From: Nitrospirota bacterium
Lineage (GTDB): Bacteria; Nitrospirota; Thermodesulfovibrionia; Thermodesulfovibrionales; JdFR-85
Direction of reading: 5' to 3'
DNA: 64,000 nucleotides
NCBI GenBank assembly: GCA_035873375.1
Contig: JAYWMQ010000061.1
Coordinates: 1 to 64,000, forward strand
The position numbers and the translations under genes are program-made. Positions 53,547 to 60,671 of the stretch are shown here, one piece after another. The notes beneath the pieces are model-generated. The model was not told the origin of the DNA, did no database searches, and saw nothing but the letters and a program-made list of their open reading frames with translations. The number at the start of each line of letters is the position of its first letter. Position 1 is the stretch's first letter.

Positions 53547-55416
53547 TGCTCTAATAAAAGATGCCGTTCTTCGGGTTGGCGAGGTATCCGGCATTGAAGG
53601 GCGGAAGATTTTTATAACTCTCGATAAAAACAAAAACTCCTCAGAGCTTCTTTATGATGGTGATATACTTAAAAATATTTCCGTAGGTAGTTATGTAGAA
53701 ATTAAAAAAGGATTTCTAAGCATTATAGGGAAAGCGGAAGGCGAAAAACTTGTCGAAGATTCGTTTTCCTACAAAGATAAGGAAAATCAATATCAATACA
53801 TTGACAAGAACAAACGCACACTTACAGTTACCCTATCCGGATACATTGGAACGGATGGACGTTTTGTCGGAGGGATCAAAGAACTTCCCTCAATTGGAAA
53901 TGAAGCTTTTATCCTTACCGAAGAGAAAATTCACACCATTCACAATTTGTTAAGAAATGAAACCTCTTTAAAAATCAACATAGCCAAAACTGATATTGAA
54001 GAAGTGCCTATCAGTTTTCCTGTCGATGGCCTATTTAACAGTCATATCGCAATTTTTGGGAATACTGGAAGCGGTAAGTCAAACACACTTGCAGCTCTGT
54101 ATCAAGATATGATAAGTGCATTAAAAAACAAGCCGGGGTTCAAAAATAACTGTCGTTTTTTCATTTTTGATTTTAACGGAGAATATGTAAAATCGGATTG
54201 TATTACCAATGAAAAGATTATTTATAATTTAACAACAAAAGATGACAGTAAAGATAAGGTTCCGATGACCTTTGATGAGTTAATGGATGTAGAAACGTTG
54301 GCAATTCTGCTTGAAGCGACCGAGAAAACACAAAAACCTTTTTTAAAACGAGCATTACGATATTACAAAAGAGTTAAAGAAAGTACTACAGATAAAGGAG
54401 ACGATGATTTTGTAAGATATTTCAAAAATATTCTCAAAAAGGATATTAGAAATGTCCTTCAAATGACAAACAAGGATACCGCGTTTAAAATCCTTGATTA
54501 TTTAGAGGAAATCCTGACATTTTTTGTTGATGGAGATACAGAAAAAGAACTTCGTTCAGACATAGAGTTTCACAATCAATCAAATGGGTTTTTCAAAAAA
54601 GGTACATCTATATTTTATTCAACAGATGTAAATGAAATAGATAATACTAACCTACAGAAAGCAGCTGACAGTGCAGATGCAACCTCATTAAACAACATAT
54701 CAGAATTAAATCAATTCTTCATATTTCTACTTTTACAACTGATTAATGACTTATACCGCTACAAGGTACAGGTTGACCATGTTTTACCTGTAATAAACAG
54801 ATTTAAAGCAAAGCAGCCAAGCATTGAACGTACTTTTCAAATTGAAGAAGATGCTGACCTTTGGAAAGATAAAAACACCGTTGTTTTAAATCTACATGAT
54901 GTTAATCTCGATATGCGAAAAACCATTCCTCTTTTGATGGCAAAGCATATTTACAATGAACATAAACGGGAAAACAATAAGAAATCCCTCTCAATTATCA
55001 TTGATGAGGCTCACAACATTTTATCCAAAACATCATTTCGGGAGACAGAAGACTGGAAAGATTACAGACTTGAGACATTTGAAGAAATAATAAAGGAAGG
55101 GCGTAAATTTGGTGTATTTGTAACTATTGCAAGCCAAAGGCCAAATGATATATCAGAAACTATTATTTCTCAGGTTCATAATTACTTTATTCATCAGCTT
55201 ATCAATCAAAGAGATTTGCAAACTATCGGAAACACAGTTTCTTATATTGACAAAATTACTGAAGAATCAATTCCTACCCTACCAGTTGGAACTTGTGTTT
55301 TTAGCGGTATTGCTACACCAATGCCTTTAAAACTTAAAATTTCCGAATTACCAGATAAACAAAAGCCGGATAGTCATACATTGCAATTCGAGATAATAAC
55401 GGAGGTGTCGGAATGA
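53539..55416 (+). CDS. HerA-like hexameric ATPase of a SIR2-HerA pair
   Basis: This is 625 residues from the ATG at 53539 (AGGGAG before it; a TTG upstream is less likely). An N-terminal beta-barrel (HAS-barrel type, about 5-120) precedes the RecA-like core with Walker A GNTGSGKS (174-181) and Walker B IIIDEAH (Asp489), then ASQRPNDI near 525. HerA forms rings that translocate DNA and, with SIR2, assemble large anti-phage complexes. The stop overlaps the next ATG (ATGA). Confidence 0.92.
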   Translation: MNDALIKDAVLRVGEVSGIEGRKIFITLDKNKNSSELLYDGDILKNISVGSYVEIKKGFLSIIGKAEGEKLVEDSFSYKDKENQYQYIDKNKRTLTVTLSGYIGTDGRFVGGIKELPSIGNEAFILTEEKIHTIHNLLRNETSLKINIAKTDIEEVPISFPVDGLFNSHIAIFGNTGSGKSNTLAALYQDMISALKNKPGFKNNCRFFIFDFNGEYVKSDCITNEKIIYNLTTKDDSKDKVPMTFDELMDVETLAILLEATEKTQKPFLKRALRYYKRVKESTTDKGDDDFVRYFKNILKKDIRNVLQMTNKDTAFKILDYLEEILTFFVDGDTEKELRSDIEFHNQSNGFFKKGTSIFYSTDVNEIDNTNLQKAADSADATSLNNISELNQFFIFLLLQLINDLYRYKVQVDHVLPVINRFKAKQPSIERTFQIEEDADLWKDKNTVVLNLHDVNLDMRKTIPLLMAKHIYNEHKRENNKKSLSIIIDEAHNILSKTSFRETEDWKDYRLETFEEIIKEGRKFGVFVTIASQRPNDISETIISQVHNYFIHQLINQRDLQTIGNTVSYIDKITEESIPTLPVGTCVFSGIATPMPLKLKISELPDKQKPDSHTLQFEIITEVSE

Positions 55417-55703
55417 AAAAATCTAATCTCCCATCCCTCCACCAATCCGAAATCGTCCTCTACACCACCCCTGACGGCACCGTCAAAATCTATACGGTAT
55501 TCCAAAATGAAACCATCTGGCTGACTCAGGTCAAAATGGCGGAACTGTTTGATGTTAAACGCCCTGCAATCACAAAACACCTGAAAAAAATCTTTGAAAG
55601 TGGCGAATTAGACGAAAAAGTGGTTGGTTCCACTTTGGAACATACCACAAAGTACAGATTGATAGGGACAAATTGTCCCCAAGTAAAAACGGAGGTTCTA
55701 TAA
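55413..55703 (+). pseudogene. RhuM-family N-terminal fragment
   Basis: This 96-residue protein has PDGTVKIYTVFQNETIWLTQ and KMAELFDVKRPAITKHLKKIF, which match the start of RhuM/virulence-protein homologues, normally about 330 residues. After residue 78 the similarity is lost and the chain ends, so it is probably a truncated copy, although the short protein could still bind DNA through its helix-turn-helix. It is coupled to herA. Confidence 0.65.
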
Positions 55704-55704
55704 A

Positions 55705-56562
55705 ATGGCAAAAAACAAAGATATAGAACCACAGAGTAAGCTTGTAATATTTCGATCCAAAAAAATCCGCCGTCTCTGGTACAAAAATGAATGGGTATTT
55801 TCGGTAATAGACATCGTAGCCGCTTTAACCGATTCCGCAAATCCCCGCGATTATTGGTATAAAATGAAGATTCGAGTCAAAGAAGAGGACGGATTTGAAC
55901 CGTCGACAGTTTGTCGACAGTTGAAAATGGAAGCACCGGACGGGAAAAAACGGCTTACCGACTGCACCAATACGGAAGGAGCTCTCCGCATCATCCAGTC
56001 TATCCCTTCCCCTAAAGCGGAACCCTTTAAAAGATGGCTCGCCAAAGTTGGATACGAGCGGATAGAAGAAATTGAAAATCCCGAACTTGCTCAAGCCCGA
56101 ATGAAAGAGATTTACGAGCAAAAGGGCTACCCTAAAGACTGGATAGACAAAAGATTACGAGGAATCGCCATACGCCAGAACCTTACTGATGAATGGAAAG
56201 AACGAGGTATTGAAGAACAGCGAGATTATGCTATTCTAACCGCCGAGATATCCAAAGCAACCTTCGGAATGACTCCCAGTCAATATAGAAATCTAAAAAA
56301 TTTGCCGAAAACGTCAAACGACAATCTGCGTGACCACATGGACGATTTGGAACTGATTTTCACCATGCTTGGCGAGCGTGTTACAACAGAGATTTCCAGG
56401 AAAGAAAAACCTAAAACTTTTGATAAAAGTAAGGATGTTGCCAAAAGAGGTGGAAAAGTAGCCGGGAATGCCAGAAAAGAGACGGAAAAAGAGCTTGGCA
56501 GAAGCGTGATTTCCAAGGAGAACTTTCTTGGCAAAGATGATAAAAAGAAGTTGGAAGAATAA
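55705..56562 (+). CDS. BRO-N/DinD-like protein associated with Type I R-M
   Basis: This 285-residue protein has an N-terminal BRO-type domain (about 15-120: IRRLWYKNEWVFSVIDIVAAL, NPRDYWYKMK) followed by a helical part and a basic C-terminal segment (GGKVAGNARKETEKELG) found in DinD-like proteins. E. coli DinD acts on RecA; similar genes are often placed inside hsd operons. Its role in restriction is not established. It begins two bases after the RhuM fragment, and hsdR follows two bases later. Confidence 0.75.
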   Translation: MAKNKDIEPQSKLVIFRSKKIRRLWYKNEWVFSVIDIVAALTDSANPRDYWYKMKIRVKEEDGFEPSTVCRQLKMEAPDGKKRLTDCTNTEGALRIIQSIPSPKAEPFKRWLAKVGYERIEEIENPELAQARMKEIYEQKGYPKDWIDKRLRGIAIRQNLTDEWKERGIEEQRDYAILTAEISKATFGMTPSQYRNLKNLPKTSNDNLRDHMDDLELIFTMLGERVTTEISRKEKPKTFDKSKDVAKRGGKVAGNARKETEKELGRSVISKENFLGKDDKKKLEE

Positions 56563-56564
56563 TT

Positions 56565-58892
56565 ATGAATGAAGCAGAAACCAGAGCCGAACTTATAGAC
56601 CCCGCTTTAAAAACAAGCGGATGGGGTGAAGTTGCAGACACAAAGGTATTTCGTGAATTCCATATAACACATGGAAAAATCCAAACAGGTGGAAAAAGAA
56701 GCAAGCCCCTTATAGCGGATTATATCCTCTCCTATAAAAATGTGAAACTTGCCATAGTTGAGGCCAAAAGTGATGAGCTGGAAGTTGGAGAAGGTGTCGC
56801 ACAGGCAAAGGAATATGCCGAAAAACTAAAATTGGACTATACCTACGCATCCAATGGTAAAAAGATTTACCAGATTTGTATGAAAACCGGAAAGGAAGCT
56901 TTGATAATCGCCTTCCCGACACCTGACAAATTATGGAATTTAGTCCATGAAGATCAGAACCAGTGGCGTGATAACTTCAATAATATTCCATTGGAAGATA
57001 TGGGCGGAACAAAAGCGCCTCGTTTTTATCAGGAAATAGCGGTAAACAGGGCTCTTAATGCGATTGCGGACGGCAAAGAACGTTTACTTTTGACACTTGC
57101 CACCGGAACAGGTAAAACATTTATTGCTTTTCAAGTCGCGTGGAAACTTTTTCAAGCCCGATGGAATTTAAAACGGGATGGCTCCAGAAGACCGAGAATT
57201 TTATTTCTGGCAGATAGAAATATTTTAGCTGACCAGGCATTTAATGTTTTCAGCGCTTTTCCTGAAGACGCTTTGGTACGCATAGCTCCAGACGAAATAA
57301 AAAAGAAAGGCCGAGTTCCTACAAACGGCAGTATTTTCTTTACCATTTTCCAGACCTTTATGAGTGGTCGGGACGCGGAAGGAAAACCCTCTCCCTATTT
57401 TGGAGAATATCCTGCGGACTATTTTGATTTTATCATCATTGATGAATGTCATCGAGGCGGCGCTAATGATGAAGGCAATTGGCGATCCATTATGGAATAT
57501 TTTTCTCCTGCCGTTCAATTGGGGTTAACCGCAACGCCAAAAAGACAGCAGAACATCGACACATACGCCTATTTCGGAGAACCTGTTTATCTTTATTCGC
57601 TCAAAGAAGGTATTAACGATGGATTTCTGACCCCATTTAAGGTAAAACGAATTCAAACAACCCTTGATAAATATATCTATACTTCCGATGATACGGTTAT
57701 TGAGGGAGAGGTTGAAGAAAACAGAGAATATGTTGAAGAAGATTTTAATAGAATAATAGAAATCAAGGAGCGTGAGGAAAAAAGAGTTAAAATTGTTCTT
57801 GATGAGATCAATCAAAAGGAAAAGACGATTATCTTCTGCGCGACTCAGGAACATGCCCTTGCTGTTAGAGATTTAATCAATCAAAATAAAGAAAGCAATG
57901 ACCCCAATTATTGCCACCGTGTAACAGCTAATGACGGAAAACGGGGGGAACAACATTTAAGAGATTTTCAGGATAATGAAAAGACAATCCCGACAATTCT
58001 GACTACTTCACAGAAATTATCAACCGGAGTGGATGCAAGAAATATCAGAAATATCGTTCTTTTGCGCCCGATAAACTCCATGATTGAGTTTAAGCAGATT
58101 GTGGGAAGAGGAACCCGGCTTTTTGAAGGAAAAGATTATTTCACGATATATGATTTTGTAGATGCGTATCATCACTTTTTAGATTCTGAATGGGACGGTG
58201 AGCCATTAGAGCCTGAGCCACCCTCAGAACCCAAAGACCCACCAACGCCAAAAGAGCCAGGTGAAAATGATGAAGACGGTGATGGCGAAGAAAAAGAAGA
58301 GTGGACAAGGCTTAAAATAAAATTGAAAGACGGAAAGGAAAGAGAAATTCAGCACATGATTTCGACTTCTTTCTGGAGCGCTGACGGAAAACCGATTTCT
58401 GCAGAAGAGTTTTTACAAAACCTATTTGGAAAATTACCCAATTTCTTTAAAAACGAAGATGAGCTCAGAAAGATATGGTCTAATCCAACAACAAGAAGCA
58501 CTTTCTTAAAAAGCCTTGAAGAAGCAGGATACGGGAAGGATGAGCTTGCAAATATTCAAAGACTGATAAATGCTGAGAAAAGCGATTTATTCGATGTTTT
58601 GGAATATGTATCCTTTGCCGTTAAGCCAATAACCAGAGAGGAAAGAGTAATAACCGCCAAACCAATCATCTTTGCCAGACTGGATAATAGACAAAAAGAA
58701 TTTCTGGATTTTGTATTATCGAAATACATTGAAACAGGGGTTGAAGAACTTGACCAGGAAAAATTACCTACTCTTTTGGAATTAAAATATCAATCAATTT
58801 CAGATGCGGAGGAAGCACTTGGAGGAGTTGATAAAATTAAGAAAATATTTATTGCTTTTCAGGAATACTTATATGCAAGAAAAGTGGCTTAA
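56565..58892 (+). CDS. hsdR: Type I restriction subunit HsdR
   Basis: This 775-residue protein has an N-terminal nuclease domain with the PD-(D/E)xK pattern Asp52...Glu66-Ala-Lys68 (ADYILSYKN then VEAK). The motor has Walker A ATGTGKT near 180, the DECHRGG motif II near 288 and a helicase C-terminal part (VGRGTRLFEGKDYF). A Pro/Glu/Asp-rich linker (about 548-580) precedes the C-terminal domain. It moves DNA and cuts at a distance after HsdM/HsdS recognition. No frameshift seen, so the R-M system looks intact. Confidence 0.95.
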   Translation: MNEAETRAELIDPALKTSGWGEVADTKVFREFHITHGKIQTGGKRSKPLIADYILSYKNVKLAIVEAKSDELEVGEGVAQAKEYAEKLKLDYTYASNGKKIYQICMKTGKEALIIAFPTPDKLWNLVHEDQNQWRDNFNNIPLEDMGGTKAPRFYQEIAVNRALNAIADGKERLLLTLATGTGKTFIAFQVAWKLFQARWNLKRDGSRRPRILFLADRNILADQAFNVFSAFPEDALVRIAPDEIKKKGRVPTNGSIFFTIFQTFMSGRDAEGKPSPYFGEYPADYFDFIIIDECHRGGANDEGNWRSIMEYFSPAVQLGLTATPKRQQNIDTYAYFGEPVYLYSLKEGINDGFLTPFKVKRIQTTLDKYIYTSDDTVIEGEVEENREYVEEDFNRIIEIKEREEKRVKIVLDEINQKEKTIIFCATQEHALAVRDLINQNKESNDPNYCHRVTANDGKRGEQHLRDFQDNEKTIPTILTTSQKLSTGVDARNIRNIVLLRPINSMIEFKQIVGRGTRLFEGKDYFTIYDFVDAYHHFLDSEWDGEPLEPEPPSEPKDPPTPKEPGENDEDGDGEEKEEWTRLKIKLKDGKEREIQHMISTSFWSADGKPISAEEFLQNLFGKLPNFFKNEDELRKIWSNPTTRSTFLKSLEEAGYGKDELANIQRLINAEKSDLFDVLEYVSFAVKPITREERVITAKPIIFARLDNRQKEFLDFVLSKYIETGVEELDQEKLPTLLELKYQSISDAEEALGGVDKIKKIFIAFQEYLYARKVA

Positions 58893-58956
58893 AGAAAAGA
58901 TAAAACTACTTTCGCCATCGTGAGGTTAGGACTTAGGGAACGGACTTAGGGGACGT

Positions 58957-58973
58957 TATTGACTACGTTGACT
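58957..58973. repeat. 17-bp sequence with an inverse copy at 23557-23573
   Basis: TATTGACTACGTTGACT here is the exact reverse complement of 23557-23573. It lies just upstream of the RAYT remnant, near GGACTTAGGG direct repeats (58938-58951 region), and is likely part of that element's left end. Confidence 0.65.
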
Positions 58974-59037
58974 AACTATGCTATAGTAATGTAGTCAGAG
59001 GAAAGTAATTACAGAAAACTACAACACGGAGAAAGAG

Positions 59038-59172
59038 ATGCCACGGCAGGCACGCCTTGACGCACCGGGAACGCTTCATCACATCATAATACGCGGGATA
59101 GAGAAACGAAGGATAGTAGATGATAAGAGAGACAGAAACAAAGGACGCCCGGGGTCGCATCTTAAATATTAA
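59038..59172 (+). pseudogene. Truncated REP-associated tyrosine transposase (RAYT)
   Basis: This is 44 codons beginning MPRQARLDAPGTLHHIIIRG, the characteristic Y1/RAYT N-terminus, followed by IEKRRIVDD, then out into repeat sequence and a stop. The normal protein has about 200-320 residues and a catalytic Tyr further on, so this copy is dead. Confidence 0.85.
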
Positions 59173-59223
59173 GTTTAGATATTGCCTCGGCTTCATCATG
59201 ATCGAAAACTTAATATTTAAGAT
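59159..59223. mobile_element. 65-bp palindromic element, copy 1
   Basis: Perfect 18-bp arms (59159-59176 and 59206-59223, ATCTTAAATATTAAGTTT) around a 29-nt loop GATATTGCCTCGG-TTCATCAT-ATCG. It follows AAGGACGCCCGGGGTC, as does copy 2 at 60.3 kb. This is MITE/REP-like in size and form. Confidence 0.7.
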
Positions 59224-59243
59224 TTTCCTCCCTCAGATTTTCC

Positions 59244-59556
59244 ATTCATATGATGAAGATTTAAATGCAATTAAAGGGATTAAAAGAGAGGAACCGTAAC
59301 AGAATTTATAAGTGCAAGAACTGAAGGGGTGGGGAATTGCAGGCTGAGGAATACACGAGTCTTTATCAACAACTCCTGCACTCTTAATCTCATGAACTCA
59401 TGTCGACTACGACACTGCCTGACATAGTGGCTGTGGTAAGAAGGTAAAACCAACGTGAAAAATCTTGAGTTAAAAGTGAAGAAGAAGCAGCATATTAATT
59501 TGGTGGTCTCCGTTACCTGAGGTTGTACCGGTCTCCATTAGCTGAGACGTGACACT
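59244..59556. repeat. Right copy of the 320-bp direct repeat flanking the defence island
   Basis: Near-identical to 49173-49493. Its first 56 bp encode SYDEDLNAIKGIKREEP and a stop, the tail of the PIN gene without the rest of it. Thus a 3' PIN fragment was left on this side when the island arose. Confidence 0.93.
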
Positions 59557-59606
59557 CAACCCCCTCTCCTGATATCTGCTGAGCCATAATATCCTTGGTA
59601 AAATAC

Positions 59607-59635
59607 TTGACTAATGTATATGTTTATCATATACT
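59607..59635 (+). promoter_or_regulatory. brnTA promoter with palindromic operator
   Basis: TTGACT (59607-59612), 17-bp spacer, TATACT (59630-59635). GTATATG-TTTAT-CATATAC (59616-59634) overlaps the spacer and -10 box, a fitting operator for autorepression by BrnA. The ATG at 59643 lies about where transcription should start, so the transcript is probably leaderless. Confidence 0.65.
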
Positions 59636-59642
59636 TTAACTA

Positions 59643-59948
59643 ATGGACATATTTGACCTCTTGCTGAAATGCACCGGGTTTGAGTGGGACGAGCACAACG
59701 CTGAAAAGAACCGGCAGAAGCATCATGTTACGCCGTCGGAGTGCGAGGAGATTTTCTTTAACCGGCCTCTGGTGGTTACAGATGACATCAAACATTCGGA
59801 GAAGGAAAACCGCTTCTATGCCCTCGGTCATACTGACACGGGAAGACTGTTGTTCGTAGTCTTTACGGTACGCAGGAGTAATATCCGTGTGATTTCAGCA
59901 AGGGACATGAATCGCAAGGAAAGGAAGGTGTATCAATCTCATGAGTAA
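59643..59948 (+). CDS. brnT: BrnT-type toxin
   Basis: This 101-residue protein has FEWDEHNAEKNRQKHHVT, EEIFFN, RFYALGHTDTGRLLFVVFT and RVISARDMNRKERKVY, the standard BrnT ribonuclease-toxin pattern (RelE-like fold). It has an N-terminal extension of about ten residues relative to common BrnT. The gene has no ribosome site, matching a leaderless message. brnA overlaps its end by 8 nt. Confidence 0.9.
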   Translation: MDIFDLLLKCTGFEWDEHNAEKNRQKHHVTPSECEEIFFNRPLVVTDDIKHSEKENRFYALGHTDTGRLLFVVFTVRRSNIRVISARDMNRKERKVYQSHE

Positions 59949-60210
59949 GAAAATACCGAGTTTCAAAAACGAAGACGAGGAGAGGGAATTCTGGGCCACC
60001 CACGACTCGACCGAGTATATGGAGTGGAAGAAAGCAAAGCGGGTTGTGCTTCCGGAGCTCAAACCCTCGCTGAAGACCATCTCCCTCAGGCTCCCGGAGT
60101 CGATGCTTGAGGAATTGAAGCTCCTTGCCCACAAAAAGGATGTCCCTTACCAGTCGCTTCTAAAGATTTTTCTTTCGGAAAAAATACGGGAGGAGCTGAA
60201 AGCACACTGA
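59941..60210 (+). CDS. brnA: BrnA-type antitoxin
   Basis: This 89-residue protein starts MSKKIPSFKNEDEEREFW, carries a middle helix and a C-terminal ribbon-helix-helix-like segment (KTISLRLPESMLEELKLLAHKK). It pairs with BrnT and should repress the shared promoter through the palindrome before brnT. Confidence 0.9.
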   Translation: MSKKIPSFKNEDEEREFWATHDSTEYMEWKKAKRVVLPELKPSLKTISLRLPESMLEELKLLAHKKDVPYQSLLKIFLSEKIREELKAH

Positions 60211-60347
60211 GACGGTTTGTGAACGGGCATCTGTTTAATATTTTGTCAAGGAGAAGGACGCCCGGGGTCACCCATTAAAAGGTGCCTTCTTTACGGGTGT
60301 TTTGCTCCCAGCATTACTTTACTGGAAGCCTTTTATATGATTATCAC

Positions 60348-60412
60348 ATCTTAAATATTAAGCTTGGATATTGCCTCGGTTTCATCATAATCGAATACTT
60401 AATATTTAAGAT
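60348..60412. mobile_element. 65-bp palindromic element, copy 2
   Basis: Fifteen perfect arm bases (60348-60362 and 60398-60412) and the same conserved loop as copy 1 with compensatory-looking changes; total length again 65 bp. Similarity continues for about 20 bp past the right arm (TTTTCCTC, TCAGATTTT). Confidence 0.7.
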
Positions 60413-60433
60413 TTTTCCTCTCAGATTTTTCAC

Positions 60434-60475
60434 TATTAACCCGGCAAATAAAAACAGAGTTTTTATCAGGTTAAG
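60434..60475. repeat. Palindromic repeat TTAACC...GGTTAA, copy 2
   Basis: Matches 21739-21781 with a few changes. The inner hairpin AATAAAAAC-AGA-GTTTTTAT is better paired in this copy. Confidence 0.6.
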
Positions 60476-60671
60476 TGTGGTAGATATTGGGGACAGGCAG
60501 GTTTTCAACTGGTTAACTGCATGATATTGCAGACAAAGAGGTCTCCCTGAATAGTTGCAGTTTAATCTCTCTACTGGCAAGTGACGTAAACTTTGGGATA
60601 AATCTTGTATCACAAAGCTCCGGGGTCCGCTTTCCCTTGTCCATGAATAGACACTCTTGCCATACCTCCTT

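Larger units (their letters stand above)
60211..60671. other. Spacer rich in dispersed elements
   Basis: No gene seen. It contains the AAGGACGCCCGGGGTC word (60253-60268), the second 65-bp palindrome (60348-60412) and the second TTAACC...GGTTAA repeat (60434-60475). The arsA stop lies at its right end, and the repeat elements may serve as its terminator. Confidence 0.6.
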
